A stretch of DNA of 15,078 nt from Dysgonamonadaceae bacterium (GCA_031260235.1 JAIRKG010000096.1:1-15078), one strand, 5' to 3'; positions 5,434-14,176 are shown, numbered from the stretch's first letter. The notes: generated from the letters alone by a model not told the origin. Numbers and translations: made by a program.

Positions 5434-6224
5434 AATTTGCCTCCTCCGTCAAATTATACAGGAAACTCCGATACAGGAAAGGTTTCGGAGTACATTCCCC
5501 TTTCATTTATAATTTAATTACCAAAGTGATTGAAGAAAAGACTCCTTATTATATCTTCGACGAAATTGAGCAATTCCGAAAAAGGCTATCTTTCCGAAAA
5601 GAAACGCAGCATAAAAATTACGGCGCTTTGCTGTTCCGCATCATTCTCTTTTTCAAATGTCGCAGCATCCTGCAAATCAGGGCTTATACGGGCGTTCTTA
5701 GTATGTATATGTCTTTAGCGTTCCGCAAAAATTCCATTTGTTATGCTTTGGAGGAAAATTCCGGATTGTTGGAAGCCGCAAAAGTTTTTGCCGGACAGCA
5801 ACACATGGAGAATTTACGCTGGATGGAAGGCGATTATACCGAAAATTTACAAAAACTGAAATCACTTGTCCCTGTGTTTGACCTGATATTTATCAATCAG
5901 TCTGGAAATGCGAATAAAACGATGGAAGCCGTCGAATTGTCCCGTCTGTTTATCGGCGAAAAATCTATCCTTATTATTGATGGAATTTCCAAAAACAAGG
6001 CAATCAAAGCCCTGTGGGAAAAACTAAAATCCAATCCCGAAACGAGCGTTACCATTGATTTGTATGCTTTGGGCATTATTTTCTTCGATAAAAAATTACA
6101 TAAACAACACTATAAAAACTATTTCGATTATGGGAAAAAGCAAAATTTATACGAGAACAGGCGACAGCGGCTTCACCTCTTTGGTTGGCGGAAAAAGAGT
6201 TTCAAAAGCGAGTCCGCGAATTGA
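5430..6224 (+). CDS. Degenerate class I SAM methyltransferase-like protein
   Basis: The product has 264 residues. The N-terminal '[15 protein letters not shown]' (16-30) and the C-terminal '[20 protein letters not shown]' (209-228) match a Bacteroidota family of methyltransferase-like proteins of unknown substrate, as I remember it. The Rossmann motif I is weakened: the usual E/D-x-G-x-x-x-G reads QIRAYTG (82-88), with arginine for the first glycine. The acidic residue after strand 2 is kept (YALEEN, 105-110), and a strand-4-like FDLIFIN lies at 150-156. SAM binding is therefore doubtful. The family appears to end about 'HYKNYF' (residue 232). The last 32 residues come from reading on through the start of the next gene in another frame. 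There is a 4-nt overlap with cmk upstream and a 95-nt overlap downstream. Confidence 0.75.
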   Translation: MKFASSVKLYRKLRYRKGFGVHSPFIYNLITKVIEEKTPYYIFDEIEQFRKRLSFRKETQHKNYGALLFRIILFFKCRSILQIRAYTGVLSMYMSLAFRKNSICYALEENSGLLEAAKVFAGQQHMENLRWMEGDYTENLQKLKSLVPVFDLIFINQSGNANKTMEAVELSRLFIGEKSILIIDGISKNKAIKALWEKLKSNPETSVTIDLYALGIIFFDKKLHKQHYKNYFDYGKKQNLYENRRQRLHLFGWRKKSFKSESAN

Positions 6225-6681
6225 AGCCTATGGAACTGTTGATGAATTGAACGCTTTCATCGCCTGCCTGTTTGAAGAAACTGGCAATGAATACGACCGC
6301 CGGTTTCTCCGGCAAATTCAGCACAACCTGTTCTCCATTGGCAGTTACCTGGCTTCGGAGGCAGGCACAATGGTGTGTTCCATATCCGCAGAAAACGTGA
6401 AGAAAATCGAGTCGGAAATGGACGAAATCGACAAAATGTTGCCGCCGCTGAAACATTTCATATTGCCCGGAAGCTGTCGAAGCAATGCTTGGGCGCATGT
6501 CTGCCGTACCGTTTGCCGCAAGGCAGAAAGAAACATTTTCAAAATTCCTGAAGTCGATAAAATAGATAAAAATATCCTGCAATATATCAATCGTTTATCC
6601 GATTATTTTTTTCTGCTTTCCCGGAAACAAAATTTTTTACAAAGTATTGAAGAAATTATTTGGGAAAGTCCTTGCAAATGA
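6130..6681 (+). CDS. PduO-type ATP:cob(I)alamin adenosyltransferase
   Basis: The product has 183 residues and transfers the adenosyl group of ATP to cob(I)alamin to make coenzyme B12. The N-terminal [13 protein letters not shown] (6-18) is the nucleotide-binding signature. TVDELNAFIA (36-45), the helix with CRKAER (129-134) and YINRLSDYFFLLSR (152-165) are the other hallmarks of the trimeric helical-bundle family. The length is normal. I chose the ATG at 6130 because the signature begins immediately after it. The open frame upstream, from a TTG, lies within the preceding gene. It overlaps the methyltransferase-like gene by 95 nt in a different frame and may be translationally coupled to it. 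B12-dependent enzymes are not in the window. Confidence 0.93.
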   Translation: MGKSKIYTRTGDSGFTSLVGGKRVSKASPRIEAYGTVDELNAFIACLFEETGNEYDRRFLRQIQHNLFSIGSYLASEAGTMVCSISAENVKKIESEMDEIDKMLPPLKHFILPGSCRSNAWAHVCRTVCRKAERNIFKIPEVDKIDKNILQYINRLSDYFFLLSRKQNFLQSIEEIIWESPCK

Positions 6682-6701
6682 AATAAAAATTTCTACTTTT
6701 G
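6672..6701 (+). promoter_or_regulatory. Predicted promoter of the DUF2795 gene
   Basis: TACTTTTG at 6694-6701 matches TAnnTTTG. TTG at 6672-6674 lies 19 bp upstream as a -33 box, inside the end of the adenosyltransferase gene. The leader would be about 45 nt and AT-rich. Confidence 0.5.
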
Positions 6702-6752
6702 CGAAAAATTTGTATTATTTGTTTTGTAAAATATGTTTAATTGTAGTTTATT

Positions 6753-6974
6753 ATGTATTGGACTTTAGAATTAGCATCCAAATTAGAAGATGCGCCGTGG
6801 CCTGCAAGTAGGGATGAATTAATTGATTATGCGTTTCGGTCGGGTGCTCCTCAGGCGGTGATTGAAAATCTTCAGGATATAGAAGACGAGGGGGAAATTT
6901 ATGAATCTATCGAAGATATTTGGTCGGAATATCCTACGAAAGAAGATTTCTTCTTTAATGAAGACGAATATTAA
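6753..6974 (+). CDS. Small DUF2795 domain protein
   Basis: A 73-residue acidic protein (MYWTLELASKLEDAPWPASR...). It carries the pattern of an N-terminal helix, 'ASRDELIDYAFRSGAPQAVIENL' and a very acidic C-terminus ending FFFNEDEY. This matches the short DUF2795 proteins conserved across Bacteroidota, whose role is unknown. There is no signal peptide, membrane segment or cysteine. It follows the adenosyltransferase by 71 nt, has its own likely promoter, and faces ppk1 across a 139-bp convergent gap. Confidence 0.85.
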   Translation: MYWTLELASKLEDAPWPASRDELIDYAFRSGAPQAVIENLQDIEDEGEIYESIEDIWSEYPTKEDFFFNEDEY

Positions 6975-7026
6975 TGCTACACGATAAACGGTTTACGGTG
7001 CAGGAGAAAATTTCACCGCTCGCCCG

Positions 7027-7057
7027 CTTAGGGACAACCATCTTGTCCACTTCTAAG
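7027..7057. terminator. Stem-loop in the convergent gap between the DUF2795 gene and ppk1
   Basis: GGACAA (7032-7037) pairs with TTGTCC (7043-7048) around a 5-nt loop. CTTAG (7027-7031) pairs with CTAAG (7053-7057) across a 4-nt bulge, extending the stem to 11 pairs. It lies between two converging genes, where a shared terminator is expected, but no T run follows on either strand. A smaller dyad TAAAC-g-GTTTA sits at 6986-6996, and CGGTG/CACCG at 6997-7019. Confidence 0.35.
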
Positions 7058-7113
7058 AAGAAACGAAATATTAAGGAGAAAGGCAATCTCTATAAGAATA
7101 GTAGAACTGTTTA

Positions 7114-9144
7114 TTATTTCGAATAATACTTGTACAGTTCTTCCTGCGACCGGAAAAAGGGAGCATCGCCCTGCGACGGAATAAGATCTTTGCCCGTTCC
7201 ATCCACTATCCGCGCTTTCCGGTTATCTTTCAATCCATAATCGACAATCAGGTCAAGTTCTTTTTGCAGTTTTTTGTCCAGAATTGGGGTGAGGACTTCT
7301 ACCCGCATATTAAAATTCCGGTATGCCCAGTCTGCGGAGCCGATGTAGTATTTTCCTTTCCCGCCGTTACAGAAAATAAAGACGCGCGAATGTTCCAAAT
7401 AGCGGTCTATAATTCCTTTCACCGATATATTGGCGCTTACGCCGGCAATTATGGAACAGTTTCCCCTGACCAGCAGGTCGATTTTAACTCCTGCCGCTGC
7501 CGCTTCATATAATTTGTCGACCATCTCGCTGTCGATCACGTGATTTAACTTGCATTTGAAAAAAGCTTCTTTCCCGCACTTTGCGTTACGGATTTCCGCG
7601 TCGATCAACAGTTTAATTTTTTCTCGCATGTTTATCGGTGAGACAAGCAGTTTCCTGAAAGTGCAATTGAGATAAGGTTTCTGAATAAACTGGAAAACGC
7701 CGTCCACTTCACTGACAATGCTGCGCCGTGCAGTCATCAGGCTTAAATCGGTATATGCCTTGGCGTTGCCTTCATGGAAATTTCCGGTGTTGATGCAGGC
7801 GACGCTTATATTGTTCCCTTTAATGAGAGTGAGTTTGGAATGAATTTTCAATCCCTCTATACCCAAGATTACGGTTATGCCCGCACCCTGCATTTTCTTT
7901 GTCCAGTAAATGTTTGAGGCTTCGTCGAAACGCGCCAGCAGTTCAATAACGACAGTAACCTTCTTTCCATTCTTTGCAGCGCAAATCAGGGCTTCGGCAA
8001 CGGCGGAATGTTTCGCCAGGCGGTATAACGTAATCTTGATGGCATGTATTTTTTTGCTGACGGCAGCCTCCCGCAATAAGCGGATATAATTTGAAAAATG
8101 ATGATAGGGATAATGCAACAGCAAGTCCTGCTGCCTGATCACTTCCATAACGCTATCCGATTTCATGATTTTGGGAACGCTAATAGCTTTCCATTCCGGG
8201 TATTTCAGTTCCTTGCGCCGGCAGTCGGGAAACGATATCAGGTCTTTCAGATTATGGTAACAACTGCCGGCAATCACATTGTCCATATCTCTGATGTTGA
8301 AACTTGTACGGATTTGTTTCAGCAGGTCGCCGGGCATATTCCGGTCGTAAATAAACCGCACCGGCTGTCCCCATTTCCGTTGCTTTATCGCTTTATCCAC
8401 CTTGTTGATTGCGCCTTCCAAACTGATGTCGATGTCGATTTCCGCATCTTTCGTCAGTTTGAAAGCGTATGCTTCAAAGCGAGCGGCAACGGTTTGCCCT
8501 GCAAATATATAAGGCAAACAAATGCGTATCACGTCGTCGAGGAACATAAAAATCTTCTTGTTTCCTTCACCTGATTCGAGTTCGATAAACCGTCCGAACC
8601 TGTCGGCAGGAATCTCAAGCAGGGCATAATCTTTTTTTCCGGTAGGTGATATTTGACGGACGGCAAGATATACGTTTTCGTCGTCCAGATCTTTGAAGTT
8701 CGGATTTCGCAGAAAGAGGCGCGGATAAAGATGGAAACTCAGTTTGTCGATAAACATTTGGTGAATTTGTTTGCGCTGTTCATCGTCAATTTGTTTTTCA
8801 TCAAGGATATAAATATGATGCGTCTCCATCTCTTTCTTCAGAGAATTAAACGTCTCGTCAAATTCAACGGCATATTTCTTATATAAATCATTGATTTGCG
8901 ATAGCGTATGCATCGCCTTCTCTCTGTCGTTTTTGAAAGCACTGTCTTTCAGCGCAATGATGCGGTTCAGAATGGCGACCCTGACGCGGAAAAACTCGTC
9001 CAGGTTATTGGAGTAAATTCCCAAAAAAGAGAAACGCTCCAGAATTGGAACCGTATTGTCCTGCGCTTCCTGCAGAACGCGGTGGTTGAAATACATCCAA
9101 CTCACCTCCCGTTCCAGATAGTATTTCTTTTCTCGTTTGTTCAT
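7114..9144 (-). CDS. ppk1: Polyphosphate kinase 1
   Basis: The product has 676 residues, near the usual length of about 690, and reversibly makes inorganic polyphosphate from ATP. The N-terminal domain holds [14 protein letters not shown] (11-24) and [10 protein letters not shown] (46-55). The catalytic phospholipase-D-like halves hold KITLYRLA (370-377), GLKIHSK with the phosphorylated H435 (same number as in E. coli), [18 protein letters not shown] (452-469), the second histidine H585 in LEHSRVFIF, and IGSADW (601-606). All key residues are present. The ATG (9142-9144) overlaps the ilvD stop as ATGA, so the two are translated in a coupled manner despite unrelated roles. No exopolyphosphatase gene is adjacent. 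Confidence 0.97.
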   Translation of the reverse strand: MNKREKKYYLEREVSWMYFNHRVLQEAQDNTVPILERFSFLGIYSNNLDEFFRVRVAILNRIIALKDSAFKNDREKAMHTLSQINDLYKKYAVEFDETFNSLKKEMETHHIYILDEKQIDDEQRKQIHQMFIDKLSFHLYPRLFLRNPNFKDLDDENVYLAVRQISPTGKKDYALLEIPADRFGRFIELESGEGNKKIFMFLDDVIRICLPYIFAGQTVAARFEAYAFKLTKDAEIDIDISLEGAINKVDKAIKQRKWGQPVRFIYDRNMPGDLLKQIRTSFNIRDMDNVIAGSCYHNLKDLISFPDCRRKELKYPEWKAISVPKIMKSDSVMEVIRQQDLLLHYPYHHFSNYIRLLREAAVSKKIHAIKITLYRLAKHSAVAEALICAAKNGKKVTVVIELLARFDEASNIYWTKKMQGAGITVILGIEGLKIHSKLTLIKGNNISVACINTGNFHEGNAKAYTDLSLMTARRSIVSEVDGVFQFIQKPYLNCTFRKLLVSPINMREKIKLLIDAEIRNAKCGKEAFFKCKLNHVIDSEMVDKLYEAAAAGVKIDLLVRGNCSIIAGVSANISVKGIIDRYLEHSRVFIFCNGGKGKYYIGSADWAYRNFNMRVEVLTPILDKKLQKELDLIVDYGLKDNRKARIVDGTGKDLIPSQGDAPFFRSQEELYKYYSK

Positions 9145-11003
9145 AAATTGTTTGCTTTTTTGATTGGTATAACTCTCACGCCCCCTTTATCAGCCGAACC
9201 GACCATCGAAGCGTATGCCTGCAAGGCTCCGGAAACAGTGCGGTTACGGTCTTTGGGCGTCCATGCGTCTTCTCCCCGCGCTTCTTCTTCCAAACGCCGT
9301 TTCGACAGTTCGTCGTCGCTCAGCAAAACGTTAATGCTACGCAAAGGAATATCTATTTCGATCATATCGCCGTCGCGCACCAAACCGATAGCACCTCCCG
9401 AAGCTGCTTCGGGAGAAATATGGCCGATGCTTAAGCCCGATGTACCGCCCGAAAAGCGTCCGTCGGTAATCAGGGCACACTCTTCTCCCAAATGGCGGGA
9501 TTTAATATACGATGTCGGGTATAACATTTCCTGCATTCCCGGTCCACCTTTCGGTCCCTCGTAAGCGATAACCACGACGTCACCACTCTGCACCGTTCCG
9601 TCGAGAATGCCTTCGCAAGCCGCTTCCTGCGATGTGAAAACCTTTGCCGTTCCCCGAAAATGCAGAATACTTTCGTCCACGCCCGCCGTTTTTACCACGC
9701 AGCCGTTCCGTGCGATATTTCCTTTCAGGATAGCAAGTCCCCCGTCTTTGGAATAGGCGTGGGCAATATCGCGGATGCAGCCGTTTTTCCTGTCATCATC
9801 CCACGTATCGTAGAAATTGTATTGCGAACCAAGCGTCAGATTAGGCATATTTCCAGGGGCTTCAGGTTTGGAATTGGTAATTGATAATTGATAATTGACA
9901 ATTATGGTTGCTAAATTCACGCCTTCTATGCGATTGACTGATGTGTCGATTAATCCGCCTTTGTTCAGTTCCGCCAGAATGTTCATAACGCCGCCGGCGC
10001 GGTGCACATCCTGAATATGGTATTTTTGCGTATTCGGCGCAACTTTGCAAAGGCAAGGCGTTTTACGCGAAAGCATGTCGATATCGTCCATCGTGAAGTT
10101 TACACCCGCCTCATTGGCAATCGCCAAAAGGTGTAAAACAGTGTTTGTCGAGCCACCCATTGCAATATCGAGCGTCATGGCATTGAGGAAGGCGGAGCGG
10201 GTTGCAATGCTGCGCGGCAATACGCTTTCGTCGCCGTCACGATAATATTTAGATGCATTTTCAACGATTAACCTTGCAGCGTCTTTGAAAAGGTTGAGAC
10301 GGTTTTTGTGCGTAGCGACAATCGTTCCATTACCCTGTAATGCCAGACCGATTGCTTCGTTCATGCAGTTCATCGAATTGGCGGTAAACATGCCGCTGCA
10401 TGAGCCGCAGGTGGGACACGCCACAGATTCGATTTGCGCAACCTGCTCGTCCGTAACGTCTTTGTCCGCACTCTGAATCATAGCGTCAATTAAGTCCAGT
10501 TTTCGCTCGCCAAGCCAACCCGCTTCCATCGGACCTCCGGAAACAAACACGGCGGGAATATTCAGTCGCATTGCCGCCATTAACATGCCCGGCGTAATTT
10601 TGTCGCAATTAGAGATACAAACCATGGCATCGGCTTTGTGGGCTTGCACCATATATTCGACGCTATCGGCAATCAAATCGCGGGAGGGGAGGGAATACAA
10701 CATGCCGTCGTGTCCCATGGCAATGCCGTCGTCAATGGCGATTGTGTTAAACTCGGCGGCGAAACAGCCCAGTGCTTCGATTTCGCGTTTGACATACTGT
10801 CCGATTTCGTGCAAGTGCATGTGTCCCGGCACAAATTGTGTAAAGGAATTAACGACGGCGATGACAGGGTTTCCCATCTGTTCGGGTTTCATGCCGTTGG
10901 CTTTCCACAAGGCGCGTGCGCCGGCCATTCGGCGACCAGAGGTAGAGGCGCTGCAGGAAAGGGGGATGGTATAGTTCTTTTCGCTATGTAATGTCGTTTT
11001 CAT
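9141..11003 (-). CDS. ilvD: Dihydroxy-acid dehydratase
   Basis: The product has 620 residues (E. coli about 616) and dehydrates 2,3-dihydroxy-isovalerate and -methylvalerate, the third common step of valine and isoleucine synthesis. Iron-sulfur and active-site motifs are [10 protein letters not shown] (131-140, C133) and [12 protein letters not shown] (195-206). The C-terminal [15 protein letters not shown] (486-500), [18 protein letters not shown] (511-528) and SPEAASGG (530-537) signatures are intact. Residues 366-379 ([14 protein letters not shown]) are encoded by an AT-rich mini-repeat and replace a segment that varies in the family; the frame stays open. The ATG at 11001-11003 starts a normal N-terminus. 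The gene is expressed from its own promoter and leads into ppk1. No ilvB, ilvN or ilvC is in the window. Confidence 0.97.
   Translation of the reverse strand: MKTTLHSEKNYTIPLSCSASTSGRRMAGARALWKANGMKPEQMGNPVIAVVNSFTQFVPGHMHLHEIGQYVKREIEALGCFAAEFNTIAIDDGIAMGHDGMLYSLPSRDLIADSVEYMVQAHKADAMVCISNCDKITPGMLMAAMRLNIPAVFVSGGPMEAGWLGERKLDLIDAMIQSADKDVTDEQVAQIESVACPTCGSCSGMFTANSMNCMNEAIGLALQGNGTIVATHKNRLNLFKDAARLIVENASKYYRDGDESVLPRSIATRSAFLNAMTLDIAMGGSTNTVLHLLAIANEAGVNFTMDDIDMLSRKTPCLCKVAPNTQKYHIQDVHRAGGVMNILAELNKGGLIDTSVNRIEGVNLATIIVNYQLSITNSKPEAPGNMPNLTLGSQYNFYDTWDDDRKNGCIRDIAHAYSKDGGLAILKGNIARNGCVVKTAGVDESILHFRGTAKVFTSQEAACEGILDGTVQSGDVVVIAYEGPKGGPGMQEMLYPTSYIKSRHLGEECALITDGRFSGGTSGLSIGHISPEAASGGAIGLVRDGDMIEIDIPLRSINVLLSDDELSKRRLEEEARGEDAWTPKDRNRTVSGALQAYASMVGSADKGGVRVIPIKKANNL
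9872..9906. repeat. AT-rich mini-repeat inside ilvD
   Basis: Three near-perfect 7-bp units TAATTGA followed by a variant (caattat) lie at 9878-9906, with a related aattgg at 9872-9877. On the leftward coding strand they read VNYQLSI in frame; in another frame they give [10 protein letters not shown]. Peptides of this kind are a familiar by-product of short dispersed repeats in many bacterial genomes, as I recall. The repeat lies within codons 366-379 of ilvD, between conserved blocks. Confidence 0.7.
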
Positions 11004-11066
11004 TCTTTGATTGGTTCGAAATTTTGTATTTCTATTTTTGCATATTCTTGCGTTCTTTTGTGGTTA

Positions 11067-11101
11067 CAAAGGTAATGAATATTTATTACATTGCAGACAA
11101 A
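11067..11101 (-). promoter_or_regulatory. Predicted promoter of ilvD-ppk1
   Basis: The minus strand reads TACCTTTG (11074-11067), an exact TAnnTTTG. TTTG (11101-11098) is a possible -33 box at 23 bp, slightly long. The leader would be about 55 nt. It shows no leucine, valine or isoleucine codon run that would suggest attenuation. Confidence 0.5.
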
Positions 11102-11106
11102 AATAG

Positions 11107-12069
11107 TCAATCAACTTTCAGACTTTCCAACATCCGCTTCAAAACCACCTGACAGGATATTTCACGATTGGCGGCTTCGGGAATCACAATAGATTGCGGA
11201 CTTTCAATCACCTCATCGGTTACGATCATGTTGCGGCGGACGGGCAGGCAGTGCATGAAAAAAGCGGAATCGGTCAGCGACATCTTTTGAGCGTTGACCG
11301 TCCAATTCATGTCTTTGCAGAGAATCTTGCCGTATGCATCGTCTCGGAAAACCGCCCAGTTTTTGGCATAAATAAAATTCGCACCTTCAAATGCTTTCTT
11401 CTGGTCGTATTCTATTTTGGCGTTGCGGACAAACTTTGGGTCTAACTCGTAGCCTTCGGGGTGAGTAATCACAAAATCCACGTCGGCTTCATTCATGAAA
11501 TCGGCAAACGAATTAGGCACGGCTTGTGGTAGGGCTTTTGGATGCGGCGCCCAGGTTAATACCACTTTCGGATGTTTACAGGGCTTAAATTCTTCGATGG
11601 TAATCAGGTCGGCAAAAGCCTGCAAGGGATGAGCAGTCGCGCTTTCCATGCTGAAAACCGGTCGACCGGAATATTTGATAAACTGATTCAGTATCTTTTC
11701 ATTACAATCGTCTTCCTTGCTCTCGAACCGAGCAAAAGAGCGCACACCAATTATGTCGCAATAGGCACCAATCACAGGTATGGCTTCCAGCAGATGTTCC
11801 GATTTATCGCCGTCCATCATAACACCGCGCTCGGTTTCCAAACGCCATGCACCTTGGGCTACATCAAGTACCATACTGTTCATTCCCAAGTTCATTGCCG
11901 CTTTCTGCGAACTCAAACGGGTTCGCAAACTCGAATTGAAAAACACCAACATAACGGTCTTGTTTTCTCCAAGCGTCTTATGGGCGAAACGGTTTTTCTT
12001 TACTTCCAGCGCTTCTTGAATTGCCGTGTTTAAGTCTCCTAAATCTTTTACGTTAGTGAATGTTTTCAT
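11107..12069 (-). CDS. argF': N-succinylornithine carbamoyltransferase
   Basis: The product has 320 residues. It is the Bacteroidota branch of the carbamoyltransferases that carbamoylates N-succinyl-L-ornithine rather than ornithine. Carbamoyl-phosphate residues lie in FFNSSLRTR (43-51) and HPLQ (146-149). The proline-rich loop WAPHPKALPQAVPNSF and the C-terminal FMHCLPVRRN are typical of the acetyl/succinyl-ornithine branch. Residue 90, in DGDKSEH, is serine (codon TCG at 11802-11800). From memory, the Bacteroides fragilis enzyme has proline there (DGDKPEH) and acetylornithine enzymes have glutamate, this residue controlling acyl preference. I chose the ATG at 12067-12069; an upstream TTG at 12096 would lie within the -7 box. 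The gene seems monocistronic. Confidence 0.93.
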   Translation of the reverse strand: MKTFTNVKDLGDLNTAIQEALEVKKNRFAHKTLGENKTVMLVFFNSSLRTRLSSQKAAMNLGMNSMVLDVAQGAWRLETERGVMMDGDKSEHLLEAIPVIGAYCDIIGVRSFARFESKEDDCNEKILNQFIKYSGRPVFSMESATAHPLQAFADLITIEEFKPCKHPKVVLTWAPHPKALPQAVPNSFADFMNEADVDFVITHPEGYELDPKFVRNAKIEYDQKKAFEGANFIYAKNWAVFRDDAYGKILCKDMNWTVNAQKMSLTDSAFFMHCLPVRRNMIVTDEVIESPQSIVIPEAANREISCQVVLKRMLESLKVD

Positions 12070-12093
12070 TTCTTTTTTGTTAATTGTGTAATG

Positions 12094-12101
12094 CAAAGAT
12101 A
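12094..12101 (-). promoter_or_regulatory. Predicted -7 box of the carbamoyltransferase gene
   Basis: The minus strand reads TATCTTTG within gTATCTTTGc, a classical Bacteroidota -7 sequence, 25 nt upstream of the ATG. No good -33 box lies at the normal distance. It supports the ATG start at 12069 over longer forms. Confidence 0.55.
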
Positions 12102-12114
12102 CGACGAATTATTG

Positions 12115-12122
12115 TATATTTG
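12115..12122 (+). promoter_or_regulatory. Predicted -7 box of the CDF transporter gene
   Basis: TATATTTG matches TAnnTTTG. It lies 51 nt before the ATG at 12174 and only 13 bp from the divergent carbamoyltransferase -7 box, so the two promoters would share or exclude each other's polymerase footprint. No clear -33 box is seen. Confidence 0.45.
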
Positions 12123-12173
12123 TCGGCGAGTGGCAAATTTTTAAGATTTTTAGACCCTTAAGCCGTAAAGAAT

Positions 12174-13094
12174 ATGAAAAAAGACAGGAAAAAAATAATG
12201 CTCTTCACTTCCTGGACCAGCGTTGCGGGAAATGTTTTGTTATCATTGTTGAAGATTGTGGCAGGGATTGTTTCGGGCAGCCTTGCGGTGTTGAGCGACG
12301 GACTGGACTCGGCTTCCGACGTGTTTACTTCGCTGGTCATTCTGATTGCCACGCCGATTATCAGCCGTCCGCCCAATTCAAAATTTGCTTACGGGCAGGA
12401 AAAAGCGGAGAATATTGCTTCGACAGTCTTGTCATTTGTGATTTTCTTTATGGGCGGGCAAATGTTTGTCACTTCTGTCGGTAAAATCATCCGCGCGGAA
12501 GTCACGGAGCTCCCTTCAACGATTGCTATCTGGACAACGGTTATTTCCATTGCGGGCAAGCTGCTGCTGGCGCTATATCAGTTCCGACAGGGGAAAAGAG
12601 TCAATTCATCCATGCTGAAAGCCAATGCCGTCAATATGCGGAACGACGTGATTATTTCGGCGGGCGTGCTGTTGGGGCTTGGGTTTACGTTTCTGCTTAA
12701 TTTGCCGGTTCTCGACCCGATTATTGCTTTGCTAATCAGTATTTATGTTATATATTCCGCCATTGGTATTTTCCGCGACGCCAATCTGGTGTTGATGGAT
12801 GGGATGCAGGATATGACTGTTTATAAGGAGATTATCAGCGCTGTCGAAAAAGTGCCGGGCGCGTCGAATCCACACCGGATTCGTTCCAGCCGCACCGGAA
12901 ACTTATATAATATTGTATTGGATATTGAAGTTGACGGCAACCTTTTGCTGACAGAAGCACACCTGATTGCGCAAAAAGTGGAGGACTCTATCAAAGAATT
13001 AGTCGATAACGTCTATGATATTGTCGTCCACGTTGAACCCAAAGGGGTTATGCATTGTGAGGAGAAATTTGGCGTGAATAAAGATAATCTGTAA
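12174..13094 (+). CDS. Cation diffusion facilitator (CDF) metal transporter
   Basis: The product has 306 residues: six predicted membrane helices (roughly 10-30, 36-58, 81-103, 115-135, 158-176, 178-198) and a cytoplasmic C-terminal domain (about 212-290). It should export divalent metal in exchange for protons across the inner membrane. Aligned by eye to E. coli FieF, transport-site residues are D45 and D49 in DSASD (helix 2), but N154 and D158 (NMRND, helix 5) instead of His and Asp. The interdomain site B residues D68, H71 and H75 are replaced by N, F and Q. C-terminal H234, H263 and H286 remain. The metal cannot be named with confidence (Zn, Fe or Mn). The 3' end overlaps leuB by 47 nt on the opposite strand. 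Confidence 0.9.
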   Translation: MKKDRKKIMLFTSWTSVAGNVLLSLLKIVAGIVSGSLAVLSDGLDSASDVFTSLVILIATPIISRPPNSKFAYGQEKAENIASTVLSFVIFFMGGQMFVTSVGKIIRAEVTELPSTIAIWTTVISIAGKLLLALYQFRQGKRVNSSMLKANAVNMRNDVIISAGVLLGLGFTFLLNLPVLDPIIALLISIYVIYSAIGIFRDANLVLMDGMQDMTVYKEIISAVEKVPGASNPHRIRSSRTGNLYNIVLDIEVDGNLLLTEAHLIAQKVEDSIKELVDNVYDIVVHVEPKGVMHCEEKFGVNKDNL

Positions 13095-14139
13095 TCCATT
13101 TTCCGACTTCGGAAGTTTTATATGCCCGTCCGTCTCCGGCAATATCTTCCGTCACAATTTTTCCAGCCAAAGAAGCATTGACCGCTTCGCGAATAGCATC
13201 CGCTTCTGCCTGCAACCCAAATGTATATTCAAACATCAGCGCCGCCGAAAGAATTGTTGCCAGAGGATTGGCAATGTCTTTTCCTGCCGCCTGCGGATAA
13301 GACCCGTGAATGGGTTCAAACACAGATGTATGAATACCGATGGAGGCTGACGGCAACATGCCCAGCGAGCCGGTAATAACGGACGCCTCGTCGGTCAGAA
13401 TATCGCCGAACATATTTTCCGTAACCATCACATCAAAGCGTTTCGGCCACTGAATAATTTGCATCGCGGCATTGTCCACAAACATATATTCGGTTTCCAC
13501 GCAAGGGTATTCTTTTTCCAACCGCTGCGCCGTTTGCCGCCAAAGCCGCGAAGTTGCCAGCACGTTGGCTTTATCCACCACCGTCAGTTTTTTCCTGCGT
13601 TTGAGCGCGTAGCCGTAAGCCAAACGAATGATGCGCTCAATCTCTTCCCGCGTATAAACGCAAGTGTCGTAAGCGGTTTCACCGTCTTCACTTCTGCCTT
13701 GCGGACGGCCAAAATAGATGCCGCCCGTCAATTCGCGGATGCACATAAAATCGGCGCCTTCCACCAAATCGGTGCGCAAAGGCGATTTGTGAATCAGGGA
13801 GGGGAAAGTCGTTACCGGTCGGATGTTGGCATACAAGCCCAATTGTTTGCGCATTGCCAATAAACCCTGTTCCGGCCGGACTTTCGCCGAAGGATCATTA
13901 TCATATTTCGGAGACCCGATAGCGCCGAACAAAACGGCAGACGATTCCATGCAAAGGGCATGAGTTTCGGGCGGATAGGGATTGCCAACCGCGTCAATAG
14001 CGGCAGCGCCGACCAGTGCTTCGCGATAAGTCACCTCGTGACCGAATTTTGCGCAAACGGCTTTGGTTGCTTCCAAAGCCTGCGAGACGATTTCAAGGCC
14101 AATGCCGTCGCCGGGCAAAACTGCAATTTTTAGTTTCAT
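13048..14139 (-). CDS. leuB: 3-isopropylmalate dehydrogenase
   Basis: The product has 363 residues (family about 350-365). It is the NAD-dependent oxidative decarboxylase of leucine synthesis. Substrate and metal residues visible are R97 (LLAMRKQL), R107 (ANIRP), [10 protein letters not shown] (135-144, Y142), K190 (VVDKANVL), D222 (MFVDNAAMQ), and D246 and D250 ([13 protein letters not shown]). The NAD-binding motif [18 protein letters not shown] is at 275-292. The ATG at 14137-14139 starts the standard [14 protein letters not shown]. leuA, leuC and leuD are not beside it; an insertion sequence lies just upstream and may have separated leuB from them. The stop lies inside the 3' end of the CDF gene on the other strand. 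Confidence 0.97.
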   Translation of the reverse strand: MKLKIAVLPGDGIGLEIVSQALEATKAVCAKFGHEVTYREALVGAAAIDAVGNPYPPETHALCMESSAVLFGAIGSPKYDNDPSAKVRPEQGLLAMRKQLGLYANIRPVTTFPSLIHKSPLRTDLVEGADFMCIRELTGGIYFGRPQGRSEDGETAYDTCVYTREEIERIIRLAYGYALKRRKKLTVVDKANVLATSRLWRQTAQRLEKEYPCVETEYMFVDNAAMQIIQWPKRFDVMVTENMFGDILTDEASVITGSLGMLPSASIGIHTSVFEPIHGSYPQAAGKDIANPLATILSAALMFEYTFGLQAEADAIREAVNASLAGKIVTEDIAGDGRAYKTSEVGKWITDYLYSRQISPHNA

Positions 14140-14168
14140 TGTTTTTTATTTTTATTTGAATTTCGGGG

Positions 14169-14176
14169 CAAAGATA
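14169..14176 (-). promoter_or_regulatory. Predicted -7 box of leuB
   Basis: The minus strand reads TATCTTTG (14176-14169), identical to the carbamoyltransferase -7 box and again flanked as gTATCTTTGc. It lies 30 nt before the leuB ATG. The expected -33 position is near 14195-14200, about 20-25 bp from the proposed IS edge, so the promoter itself seems to be uninterrupted. Confidence 0.5.

Noticed and set aside
8098..8574. Long antisense frames within ppk1, ilvD, leuB and the carbamoyltransferase gene
   Set aside because: They are shadows of well-recognised genes, with no motifs or start context of their own.
9862..10056. 64-codon frame ending [13 protein letters not shown] within ilvD
   Set aside because: It is the mini-repeat read in another frame of ilvD; kept only as evidence for the repeat.
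11004..11106. Branched-chain amino acid attenuator before ilvD
   Set aside because: There is no leader peptide with Leu, Val or Ile codons and no terminator/antiterminator pair in the short leader.
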